Origin: Aldrovandia affinis
Lineage: Eukaryota > Chordata > Actinopteri > Notacanthiformes > Halosauridae
Assembly: GCA_029706075.1 (NCBI GenBank)
Contig: JAINUG010000088.1
Coordinates: 1,898,501-1,962,500, forward strand
Direction: 5' to 3'
DNA length: 64,000 nt
Under the pieces are notes generated by a model. That model was given only the letters and a program-made list of their open reading frames with translations. It searched no databases and was not told the origin of the DNA. The number at the start of each line of letters is the position of its first letter. Position 1 is the stretch's first letter. Below, piece after piece: positions 34,901 to 48,000 of the stretch. The translations under genes and the position numbers were made by a program.

Positions 34901-37119
34901 GTGGGGAGAGGAGAGGGATCCTCTCCAGGCCACCTGGTATGACCGGTCAGCCAGGTAGGACTCGAACCATGTCAACGCAGATCCATATATTCCCATCTCG
35001 ACGAGAGATGAGAGCAGGATCTGGTGGTCCACGGTGTCGAATGCTGCCGACAGGTCGAGGAGGAGGAGGGCGGAGCTAAGGGATTGGGACTTAGCCCCAT
35101 GAAGAGCCTCAGTGACAGCAAGGAGAGCAGTCTCTGTGGAGTGGACTGCTCTGAACCCAGATTGGTTGGGATCAAGCAGGTCGTTCTGTAAGAGATGAGC
35201 AGACAGTTGGTTATAGACAGCCTGCTCTAACGTTTTGGAAAGGAATGGGAGGAGAGAGACAGGTCGGTAGTTTGAAATAACAGCAGGATTCAGAGAGGGT
35301 TTTTTGAGGAGGGGGACAACATGAGCACATTTGAGGGAAGAGGGGACAGAGCCAGAGGAAAGACAGGAGTTAATGACATTGGAGACAAAGGGGAGGATGT
35401 CCATAGCAATGGACTGGAAGAGGGGGGAAGGAATGGGTTCAAGAGGGCAGGTGGTGGGACGGTGGGAGAGGACAAGTTTTAGGATGTCTGAGTCAGGGAG
35501 GGGCGAGAAGGAGGACAGAGGGGTGAGAGGTTTAGGTAGCGAGATGGGTGAGGGAGAGGTTGGAGGGAAGGAGTTGTGAATGACATCGAAGGATGCGAAG
35601 TCATCCGCGGTTAGGGAGGAGGGGGGGGGGGGGAGGAGGAGGGGTGAGGAGAGAGGAAAACGTAGAGTAGAGTTTACGAGGGTTAGAAACTGAAGATAGA
35701 ATTTTGGAAAGGAAAAATGCAGACTTAGCAGAGGAGAGGTTAGAGGAGAAGGAAGCCAGGAGTGTGTGGAAGTCAGTCAGAGCTACAGGGGATTCAGTTT
35801 CAGCTCGCAGTTTCAGTCTGTTAGCCCGAATGGAGTTGGTTAGCCAGGGGGCGGGAGGTCGGAGGCGCGCAGGTTTAGTAGATAGAGGACAGTGAGAGTA
35901 AAAGGAGGAGGAGACAGAGGAAAGTAGGGTGGACGATGCCTCCAGTAGGGTGGTCTGATGAGTCCAGATTTACCCTGTTCCAGAGTGATGGGCGCATCAG
36001 GGTAAGAAGAGAGGCGGATGAAGTGATGCACCCATCATGCCTAGTGCCTACCGTACAAGCCTATGGGGCAGTGTTATGATCTGGGGTTGCTGCAGTTGGT
36101 CAGGTCTAGGTTCAGCAACGTTATGTGCCCAAAGTATGAGGTCAGCTGACTACCTGAATATACTGAATGACCAGGTTTTTCCATCAATGGATTTTTTCTT
36201 TCCTGATGGCACGGGCATATTCCACGATGACAATGCCATGATTCATCGGGATCAAATTGTGAAAGAGTGGTTCAGGGAGCATGAGACATCATTTTCACAC
36301 ATGGATTGGCCACCACAGAGTCCAGACCTTAACCCCATTGAGAATCTTTGGGATGTGCTGGAGAAGACTTTGCGCAGCGGTCCGACTCTCCCATCATCAA
36401 TACAAGATCTTGGCGAAAAATTAATGCAACTCTGGACGGAAGTAAATGTTGTGACATTGCAGAAGCTTATCGAAACGATGCCACAGCGAATGCGTGCCGT
36501 AATCAAAGCTAAAGGTGGTCCAACGAAATATTACAATGTGTGACTTTTTTTTGGATGGGCAGTGTATAAACAGAATAGCTGTTGGCTGTTGTTCGTTTTA
36601 CAGTACATGGTGTGCTACGTGGTGGCTCAGTTTGCTGTGTGGCAGCACAGTTTGCGGTGGACCACAAGCTTGGACCACAGCTCTCTGCACGTGCAGGCAG
36701 TGAGGAAGAGGTGGGTTTGGGGGCAGAGAGGATGACGAGGGGGCGGGAGTAGTCACCCATGCTGACAGTGCCTGTGGCAGGCCCATGCTTACTAATGGCT
36801 TTGTCAGATCAATACTGGCTTAATAGAACACTGTTCCCCTCATCTGAGAGGATACACTGAGCGGCCTTGCGCGACAATAAAAGTCCATGTAAATGAAACG
36901 CAGCTGAAATCAGCGTAGGAAGCAGGCTCAGCTGGTAATGGGGTACGTGACCGAACGAAGGTGAGGCCATGGTGTGGTCCTTTTTTCTTTGTGAACACAG
37001 TGTTTGAAGTGTTGCAACAACATTGTGAAGATTTTCTGTACCGCATATTCATCTGTTATGCAAATCCATAAAGAATCATTGTGGTGCGACCCTAAGCTTG
37101 ACTTCAATGTGTATATGTA

Positions 37120-37157
<38 letters not shown>

Positions 37158-37903
37158 TAGGGTGTGTATGTGCATATTTGTATAGAGGGTGTGAGTGGTG
37201 TTAACTGCATTAGGACTCTGTTCAGAGCAGATAAATAAATGCATTAACCATGCACTGCCTCCAAACACAGAAAGTGAAAAACTGTGTAAGAGAGCATAAA
37301 AGTGAATGTGTGGCAGTGATATTTTATCTGATGGTATCGTTGTGGTGTGCTGTTCACATGGTGAGTGGAGGCCAGGCCAGGCCAGGCCGGTTTCTGAGCC
37401 TGTTTCCCCTTCCTGTGTGAGTGAGGGCTACAGACAGAGAAGCAGTACCACCGCAGTGACGGTTTCACAGCGCTGTGAGGGGAACCATCTGTGTACTTGT
37501 GTGGTAAAAATAATGTAGCTGCAGCTACACTGTCCCCATCCGACTAAATGAGGCATTCAGCCCTTCAGATGGCTGTTATTTGATACAAATTGCTGTACAG
37601 TGAGGAAGTAGCTGTCTTTTTGTGGGTCAGCCCACCCCGTCACAGACCTGAGATATAAATAACACAGTTCGACAGCAGCCTTTGCTTTCTTTAAGTTTCT
37701 GCTGCAAGAGGTATCTGTAGTTTTGGCGGATTACAGTTAGAAAAAAAGATTAAAAACCCCCAGCAGAGACGACAACTTCCTTCTAAGGATGGTGTCGGTC
37801 CGTCACGACATGCGTGGAAGTAAAGAGATGGAAGGATAGCAGGAATTAAGTAGAGAGAGAGAGGGAGTGTGAGTGTGTGTGAGAGACAGCAAAAGAGAGT
37901 GGT

Positions 37904-37935
<32 letters not shown>

Positions 37936-38979
37936 GATGTTGGAATGGTAATTTTTGGGGTGAGGTTCTGCTTTCTCCACACACTGACGAATGAGGCTTC
38001 AGATGCAGAGTAGTTGTTTGTTTATTCAAAGTACTGCGCCCCCGTTAATCCGGATTAGTGGCAAGATGGGGAGAACGTGCGGAGAGAGGGAATACAGGGA
38101 AAGAGAGAAAAACAGAGTGAGAGAGGGAGGAGGGGTGGAAGTAAAGAGAAGCAGGCAGATCTTTTGACTTTTGGAATCTCTGCTTTATTAATAAATCAAC
38201 ACAGGACGACTTCTTCTTTAACCATGAAATGTGGAATCTGGCACACACAGCTGTGGATATGTAGATATGTGGATAAGGATTGCAAATGAGTAAAAGCAAA
38301 GGTGGAGACATGGAGAGAGAGATCAAGGAATAGGAACAGATAAAAAGAGAGGGAAAGTGCCCAACATACATATATCCTGAGGTTCTTAACTGATATGATA
38401 TGTGAAAGGAGAAAATGAATACACCATGTTATTAATAGTGTACTACCATGCATCCTTGTTCAGGGGTTTCCCCCTTGCTGGGTTGTGAGGTGATGATCCA
38501 AGATGTGCTGCAGTGTAGCATAGTTAAGTTCATAACCAGAAGGCTGTTGGTTTGAATCTGACCTGGGGCATGGCTGCGTTTGCAGACAAGAGATATGCAC
38601 ATGACAAAAGTGGTATCCCTCAGAGCATACATGTACAGGTGGCACAGAGGATGGGGACAAGGTAGGTAGCCTTGTTTTTGTTTCAAAGAGAAAGCCAGCA
38701 TCACCCAGGGAATTGGTTGATCATGGAGAAAGTAGCGTGGTGGTATGGCTTTTTGATCTTCAGGCCCCATTGAAAACCATTATTTCTGGTGCATTTTTAC
38801 ATTTTATTTGAAAATGTCAGTCTATAGGGCCCCTTGACATACAATGCAGCTACCTGACATGAATTCCTCAGGTGAATAGCCATCCCTATGAATGGGTAAT
38901 GCACAAACTATGTAAATCAACCTGGATAAACAAATCAGTAGCATAAATGTATTTACTGTCATTGACCAGTTGACCATTG

Positions 38980-39029
<50 letters not shown>

Positions 39030-42000
39030 GTATGTATTGTGTGTTGTTCTGCAGGTTACTGCAGGAACAATGGATCCGAGCCAAGTACGAGAGGAAGGAA
39101 TTTGTGCACGTGGAGAAACAGGAGCCATACTCTGCAGGTAAGCCAGCGGATACTTCATGTTGGGGAGCTCCTGTCCCAGCACACCCAGGAGGTTCATAGG
39201 ATTCTATATTGTCAATATAGTCACTTTTCTGTATGTCATGCCTAACAACACCCTTGCCTGGGTGTGACTATATTGACGATACACCATGGCCTTTTGGGCC
39301 TTATTGCTTTAATATATCTTTTGAATGTATATACTATATATATATGATATATACCAATCAGCCACAACATTAAAACCACTGACAGGTGAAGTGAATAACA
39401 TTGATCATCTCATTACAATGGCACCTGTCAAGGGGTGGGATATATTAGGCAGCAAGTGAACAGTCAGTTCTTGAAGTGTTGGAAGCAGGAAAAATGGGCA
39501 AGCGTAAGGATCTGAGCGACTTTGACAAGGGCCAAATTGTGATGGCTAGACGACTGGGTCAGAGCATCTCCAAAACAGCAGGTCTTGTGGGGTGTTCCCG
39601 GTATGCAGTGGTTAGTACCTACCAAAAGTGGTCCAAGGAAGGACAACCGGTGAACTGGCGACAGGGTCATGGGCGCCCAAGGCTCATTAATGCACGTGGG
39701 GAGCAAAGACTAGCCCGTCTGGTCCGATCCCACAGAAGAGCTACTGTAGCACAAATTGCTGAAAAAGTTAATGCCGGCTATGATAGAAAGGTGTCAGAAC
39801 ACACAGTGCATCGCAGCTTGCTGCGTATGGGGCTGCATAGCCGCAGACTGGTCAGAGTGCCCATGCTGACCCCTGTCCACCGCCGAAAGCGCCTACAATA
39901 GGCACGTGAGCTTCAGAACTGGACCATGGAGCAATGGAAGAAGGTGGGCTGGTCTGATGAATTATGTTTTTTTTTACATCATGTGGATGGCCGGGTGCGT
40001 GTGCGTCGTTTACCTGGGGAAGAGATGGCACCAGGATGCACTATGGGAAGAAGGCAAGTCTGTGGAGGCAGTGTGATGCTCTGGGCAATGTTCTGCTGGG
40101 AAACCTTGGGTCCTGGCATTCATGTGGATGTTACTTTGACACGTACCACCTACCTAAATATTGTTGCAGACCAAGTACACCCCTTCATGGCAACGGCATT
40201 CCCTGATGGCAGTGGCCTCTTTCAGCAGGATAATGCGCCCTGCCACACTGCAAAAATTGTTCACTTGGCCTCCAAATCCCCCAGATCTCAATCCGATCAA
40301 GCATCTGTGGGATGTGCTGGACCAACAAGTCCGATCCATGGAGGCATCACCTCGCAACTTACAGGACTTAAAGGATCTGCTGCTAACGTCTTGGTGCCAG
40401 ATACCACAGGACACCTTCAGAGGTCTTGTGGAGTCCATGCCTCGACGGGTCAGAGCTGTTTTGGTGGCACGAGGGGGACCTATACAATATTAGGCAGGTG
40501 GTTTTAATGTTGTGGCTGATTGGTGTAAGTCATATAGTAAGTTTATATAGTAGTTCTACACTGTATATATGTATATATAAAACATATAAACATGCAGTAT
40601 CTAGCTAGCTAACTAGATCATTTGGATCCGTAGCAACCCCACTGACCTGCTGAGTTGTGAGCACATTTTGTCTGAAGTGAAGCCATGTATGGCTCATTTG
40701 AAAAATGTGTCATTTTGAAAAGCGTGTGTGTTGTGCAACAATGTCATGACATTAATTGCCTTAAAATGTAATGGGTTTTTTTGTTTCAGATTTTTCTCCC
40801 CAATTTGGAAGGCAATTATACCCTCTATTTCTTTCGATTAACCATCCCCCACGAACTCGCCGCCCGTCTCTATGGGGCAAGCTACTCTCCGAGGCCAGCG
40901 ATGATCCGCCTCCTTCGAGACGGAACAACCTGACCCCCTTTCTGGAGACACCCTTATGTGCTTCACAGCGAGTTTGTGCCGACTACCCTCCCCCCTCCCT
41001 CTGGAGTGGACAACCATTTTAAGGCAATTAATGTCATGACATTGCTGCACAGCACACACGATTGGGGCTACCAGCCAGGGCCGATCTGGCAGAGACGGGT
41101 TTTCAACTGCGTCCCTGTTAGGCAGCTCACACTCATACAGAACCAGACAAATACGGGTGCGTTAGACCTCTACGCTATTCCCCAGCCCCCTAAAGTACAT
41201 AATTTTTGTTTTGTCAGGATTATATATAAGATATGTCTTAAAAAACCCTTGGTCCAGGCCTCCCGGGTGGTCTAGTGGTTACAACGTTTGACGCTGGCCA
41301 CTGCGACCGGGGGTTGGATTCCACCGGCCGTGCCAGAGTCGGCCCTGGCCGGGAGTGCCACCAGGGGGCGGCAAGTGGCTGTCCGCCCCAGAGAGGGGGG
41401 AGGGAAGCCGACAGGAGTGGCTCTGGAGTACCGGAGTTACAGTCGACAGCTTGGCGAGTGCCGTCTCGGAGGAGACGATACTTTGCCTTTGTCATTGCCG
41501 GTCACAGGGCTACGGCAGCGAATTCATAATACGAGGGGGGGATTGACATGAAAAATAGAGGGTGTAATTGCCTACTAAAATGGGATGAAATCTGAAAAAA
41601 AATTTTAAAAAAAAAAAAAAACCCTTGGTCCTATTAAGACTGCAGTTGTCCATCCCTGTGTGTCAAAATGTAGTTTGGAGTCTTTAGGAGGAACCAGGAA
41701 GTCACAGGAGTCAAAATTCCCCAAAATGTTGAAATGTATTTTTCACAAGGCAATATTGAAAAATACCACAGAGACCCACAAGATACAACTGAGGCTGAAA
41801 TACAGAAATACTGTCCTTGCAGCCTGGACAGCTAACTGCTATCCCTATTGGCCTACAGTGTTGCCACCGTAAGGCGAGCTGTGCAACTTTTTGCTCTCAG
41901 GAAGTGTAGCCATTCTGAGAGTTCCCCACCTCAACTAGAAGCTGGCTCTTCTAGGGTTTACCCCCATGGCCTAAACCAACCCAGTCTCTACAACAGGGGA

Positions 42001-45000
42001 AAACACAAACACAATATACTACATCAGACAAAATACTTGTCAACTGTATGTGAATACATCTACTCAAACGCTAACATCAGCATTATTATGCACTTACATT
42101 TGAAATGATCAAAGCGACAATCAACTTAATTGATTAAAACCAAATCTGTTCCTCCACGAGGGCGAATGGGGTGCGCTTATGGGAATAAATGTGTTCCCCT
42201 ACTATGCCCCAGCCCTACTTCCTGCCCCTGATAAGTTACTTGGTTTCCCCAAACAATCAAACAATCCATCCGTACAAATGACATGCATTACAGGCCAAAA
42301 CAATTTTCTCTTTAACAGAGAAATCAACATACACTGGCTAGAATGCTATACCCGTATTTCCTAATACCATGCTTCACTATTGTTTCTCCCACAATTTGCT
42401 GCTATGCACTTATTTTGTTAAGTACTTGGTTCTTGGTTCAAAACACTCAGAAGCATCAATCACCATGTACAGCAAACACACCATTTGTAACACATTGATA
42501 TGCATCTTATGCAACATCTGCACATTTCCACCGCCCAATGCATTGGTGAGTCTGGCAACTCTTTATATGCGCAGTTCAGTATATTAGCGGCGAAGGCCAC
42601 AGGCAGCAGATAAGGCACAGAGAAGTGTGTGAGGAACGAGGGGCCACTCGACTTCACTACACTGTGATACGGCATTGATATGGGCTGGTATTTGTGATGT
42701 GGGTCCTCTTGCTGTCCAGATTGTATTGGACCGAGGACATGGCACCATTCCAAGGCCAGGCCCCAAAGACAAGGTTTATTGTCTCCCGCGTAGGTCTGAA
42801 CACAGAGTGATATACAACCGGAGGAGCTGTGGACCCAGGCGAAGAATGTTCACAGGAATAAAACCATTTTCTCTCTCTTCCTCTCCCTTCTCTATCTGTA
42901 GGGCTGCTTCCAATTTATCTGCAAGTAGACCGCTTTTAGACCTGCGCATCATGCAGCCGTAATGGAAGTCCTCAGATTGTGTGACAGCAGTAACTAGAGC
43001 TGATATAATTACAGAGAGAAAAGTGAAACACTCCGCTCATGTAATCGCTTTTTCAATCCAACTATGAAATCTCCACCCTTGCATTTTTTTGGTATGTACA
43101 AATTATGTGCCTGGTCATGTGTGCAGATGAGACACTGCTTTGTGGTTTTCATTGGACACGTCCTGATGTGATATCGCTATGCTGGGCTGGGGGGGGGAGG
43201 TGGTGGAAAGGGGAAACGCAGAAGCTTATCTCCCCCACCCTTGCCTGTTGCTTGAAAATGTCTTTCCAAGCAAGAGAGAGAAGGACTGTGAGCGGGAAAA
43301 ACCTGTCTGCCGTTAAATTGACCCGTCGCCTGTCTCTTGGCACTCTGCTCAAGAGGCTCGCTAATCCGCCGCGCGATCAGAGCCACAAAGCCCATTGCTC
43401 GTGACTGAGGCAGCCATTTACAGAGCCGCGGCCAATTAGAGCGCCTGTCACTCGCAGAGAGCCGCGGATCGCCCGGGAGACCTGAGGGGGAGCCGGCGAG
43501 ATGGAGATCAAATCTCGTTGTCTCCTTCTTTTGTCCCTCACCCTGTTCTGCCTTTCATACTTCACTCTTCACTGACTTCATCCTTCACGCCCTGCTTTAA
43601 ACTTCATTCTGTCATTGTATGCTCCTTTCAACTCAATGCTGTCTATAAACTTCACTTTAAAAAAGCGATTTTATTGAAAAAGAAAAACATGTGAATCACA
43701 ATCACAATTATTGTCACGGAGCTCAAGTCTTAAGTTACACCACCACAATGCTCTTACCATTGGCTCAGCAGCTAACATTAGTTTCAGATAAGAAAATATA
43801 GGTAGTAACAAATGCTGACCCCCATTCCTAAACGCCATCATATAGTAATTCCACCTCATTTTATCATTTATAATATTTCATTGCATCAATACAAAGTGGA
43901 AGGACTTGGCATGGATAAAATGCAGATTCTAATGGCTATAGACATCTGCTCAGAAAGACACGGTCATGTCCTGAATTCATTTTCATCCCTCTGATGCCAA
44001 GAAGTTGCCTCTGCCATGCTCTCTTCTTTAACATTTTTTTTGTTTCTGATTTTATCCTGTTTTTCTCCCAATTTGGTAGCCAATTACACCTGCTATTTTC
44101 AGGTCAATCCCCCCCTCATAGTTTGCTGCCGTAGCCCTGTGACCGGCGGCGACGAAGGCAAAGTATTGTGTCCTCCGAGGCGGCACTCGCCAAGCTGACG
44201 ACCGTAACTCCGGCACCCCAGAGCCACTCCTGTGTGCAGCGAACGTCTTGTCGGCTTCCCTCCCCCCTCACTGGGGTGGACAGCCAATTGCCGCCCCCCT
44301 GGTGGCACTCCCAGCCAGAGCCGACTCTGGTGCAGCCGGGGAATCGAATCCCGAATTTTTCCAAATGATATTATGTCCAAATAGATAGTAGATATTAGGG
44401 GTGTAATGGTACACAAAAATCACGGATTGATGCGTACCTCGGTTTGGAGTCACAGTTCAGTACGTTTTCAGTACAGCAGGGAAAAAAATAAATGCTTTTC
44501 ATTTATTATGAACTTTGTAAACAGTAATAATTTACTGAACAAAGTAAGGCACATATCTTTCTTTATAAAAATAAAAAAGTCCCTCAATACTGCTGTAACT
44601 GCACACAAAACAAGTTCCGCACGTGCGTTAGTGGTTTAGTGGATTTAAACCGAACCGTTACACCCCTAGTAGATTTAGTTGACCAATCTAGTAATTATTT
44701 TTCCAAATAATATTATGTTCAAAGGTTGCATGCTACTTGCACAGCGCTTTGGTAGTCAGTCTTTAAGGGGCTAAATACTGCATTTTTAAATTTGCTGCTG
44801 TTTCAGCAACAGCAAGACGGTTCTTTTGAAAGCTCACAAAACTGTGTATCATGGTGGCGCTGTAAAAGTTGTTTTATATTCATTGTTGAACCTTGTTGAA
44901 CAAGCATACTGTAAACTGTACATGTCTGAAACTTATATAGTATACGCATATGTTATATTTTTTGTGAACAATTTTGTTATTGTTTTTCCCCAACTACAGA

Positions 45001-48000
45001 TATGCAGGGAATAATATTTTCCCCTGTACAGATGTGCAGGGAATAATATAATAGCATAAAATAGCATTATAATATAATAGCATACATAATAAAAAAAACA
45101 CCAGTAAATTACATAAAATCTGCTAAAGCTTCTAAAAAATGGCTCCAGCATTTAATAGTCCTTACTTTAGCTCCATTCAGTTTTGCAGTAGCTCTCTCCA
45201 TAAGAATAATAGAATGTAAATGTGATATGCATACAAAAGGAACGTTAGGGGTAAACCATGACTGTAGAATGGTTCTCTTTGCAGCAGTGAGAGTAGCCAA
45301 TAAGAATGTATTATTAGGGACAGATAATCCCAGTGTGGGTGTGTCATTTAGGAGAAATACAGTAGGGGATGGCTTTATTTCAGTATGAATAACATCGGAT
45401 AATATCACCTAGGCAACATCATCCCAGACATTTCGTATGACTGGGCACTCCCAGAACATATGCAATGTCGTTCCTACTATGCCATGATTACATAGCATAC
45501 AGATGGGGTCAGAAGATATTTTCATCTGATATCATTTCAATGGAGAACAATACCCTCTATGTCTAATTTTAAAATGATGAGCCAAGTTCTTTGTCAGCAG
45601 AACAAAAGGCCACAGGTGGAAATTAGTTCAAGGCAAATTCCACACGGATATTAGGAAGTTTTTCTTTACACAGAGAGTTGTCAATGCCTGGAACAGCTTG
45701 CCAGGTTGGGTAGAGGCAGAAACACTTGGGCTATTCAAGTCTAGGCTAGATGTAGTACTAGATACTCTTTAGATTAGGACATCACTAGCCTAGATGGGCT
45801 GAACGGCCTGTTCTCGTCATTATGTATTCTTATGTTCTTTGAGGAGTGAAAGGTATTCTCCCAAATTCTTGTCCAATCTGGTATTTCGTTAAGTCCTCTG
45901 AGCTCCCTATCCCTTAAAGTAGCTACGCTGAGGACTTACACGTTATATTCCTTAAATCCACCATACAAGTAAGATATCAGTTCTTTATTGAACCATTCTA
46001 TTATTGGATGTTTAGGCAATTCTGTGCTTAAAGACATCCCTGCCGCACTGATAGAGGAGTGAAGCTGGAGATAAAGGAAAAATGTAGAGCCTGGGAGAAA
46101 ATAGGAATCTGGAATGTCCTGGAATGTACCCATGCCGCTTGAACCAAATAGATCTTTAAGAACATGTATGCCTCTAGAAGACCAAGTACTGTGCTAAAAG
46201 GGCTGACGTGCTGTCAACAGGAGTGACGTATATGTTATATATAATATATGTGTATCTCTTTGTGCTTTTACAAACTATTGACCAGAGTTGTCCCTTTTGT
46301 GCCACGAGTCTAGGACGAACTCACCGACCAAAACCATCCCTCCCTGCTTAACACTACAGCCAATTATGCACTGCCCTGTGGGGCTGCAGAATGCAGGTGG
46401 CACTAGTAAGCCCTGATATTACATAGAATATTTACATTTTGAAATACAGTATGCCAACTGAAACAGCATCTGTAATTCAGATTCCTGACCCCTGTATTAA
46501 TGAGTGAGTTATTTGAATGAGCACCTCACTCTTTCAACTCTGAGCAGATTCATTTTAAGAGGCCTCCCGCGTGCTCCAGTGGTTACAACGTTCAACACTG
46601 GCCATGGAGACCGGGGTTCGATTCCCCGTCCCGCCAGAGTCGGCTCTGGCTGGGAATGCCATCGGGGCGGCAATTGGCTGTCCGCCCCAGGGAGGGGGGA
46701 GGGAAGCCGACACACACAGTTCGCTGCGCACAGGAGTGGTTCTGGGCTACCGGAATCACAGTCGACGGCACGACGAGTGTTGTCTCGGAGGAGGCAGCGC
46801 TACGCCCTTGTCACTGCCGGTCACAGGACTACGGCAGCAAACTATAGGGGTAAGGGGGATTGAACTAAGCACACGGGTAATTGGCTACCAAATTGGGAGA
46901 AAACGGGGTAAAATCATAAAAAAAGAAAAGAAAAAGAGGCCTGTTGCCAAGTTGTCAGGCAAGGTTTCTTTGGTTCCATCCCATAATTGCTCAATTGTGA
47001 ATTGTCTCCAGCTTCCTGCCTTATGGCTTGATTATGTTTTCCTGTCGTTAATGCTCTGTGGATGCCTGGTCCAGTGGCTGTGATATTTGGGGCAGTGTAG
47101 CGTGTACCTCCAGATAACCCTCTGCGTCACTGTCTCAATCCTGAGGCTGAAAGTGGCACTGTGATGAATAGGTCCTCCTTAATGATCTCATATATTCTCA
47201 TTTCAGAGTACCGGAGCTACCAGGAGAATGATGCTAACCAGTGAGCTCATCTAAAATGACTCATGCACGGATTCACTCTGCAACACAGCACTCATGTGCA
47301 CTACATCAGGGGTTTTCAATAATGTTTTACTGCAGTACATTTTTTAGAATTCCTATGACGTGGTGGGCCAAGCCCAGCTGTCAGCATTGTTATAATTACT
47401 TGAATATAACTTAAACACTATTGAAAATCCCTGATAACTTGTATTGCTATGTGTAACGTGGCAATAAACCCCATTTAAATGGAAATGGAAAGAACAGAGA
47501 CCCCACTTTGTTCAATGTGGAAAACAATAATTTATGTCTCAATTAAATAATGTCTAGAGACCTTTACAGGCATGAAACAAACATATTTATTTTTATGAAA
47601 TAGCAGATTATTATTTAAAACCATTGAAATTTGCTAACTAGCTATCTCACAAAAAACACAAACATTGACAGTGAGAAAATGCCATGGCCTGTATCAATCA
47701 TCCGCCCCCTTCCCGTGCCACTGATTCAGATTTTTGGGAGGTGAGCTTTTTCACACTGAGACCAGGTCCCACTCTGGACTGTGGGCTGTCTATTGTGGAT
47801 CAGTGCACTACATCATAGTAATGTATAAATTAAACAGCACTGATGTATCTCTAAATCATATTGGTGCATGAGTTAAACAACACTGATACTGATAGAATTT
47901 ATATTGTCCACAAACATTTCAGGCTGGTCTTCAAGGCAAAAATGATGATCCCACAGTTAAAAAAAGAAAAGGTACACTACCGGTCAAAATATTTTGAACA

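Larger units (their letters stand above)
33069..36566 (+). mobile_element. Tc1-like element split by an L2 LINE
   Basis: Left end tacactgcctggccaaacta, right end gatgggcagtgta, flanked by TA. The transposase start is at 33229 ([23 protein letters not shown]) and the C-terminal part at about 35954-36540 ([15 protein letters not shown]; then [19 protein letters not shown]). An L2 copy (33670-35949) lies inside. The N-terminal half also carries stops (e.g. after NDRDRR), so the transposase was probably already defective. Confidence 0.92.

Noticed and set aside
37004..37204. ORF with a poly-Val/Cys run near the GT repeat
   Set aside because: Translation of the (GT)n microsatellite. The same applies to the CA-repeat ORFs at 38822-39245 and 54129-54553.
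42460..42962. Possible exon or decayed element around 42540-42780
   Set aside because: Open frames exist on both strands, but I see no conserved motif, inverted ends or splice context.
43105..43565. GC-rich stretch in intron 4 with several ORFs
   Set aside because: Could be a small CpG island, but no start signal or protein resemblance supports a gene.
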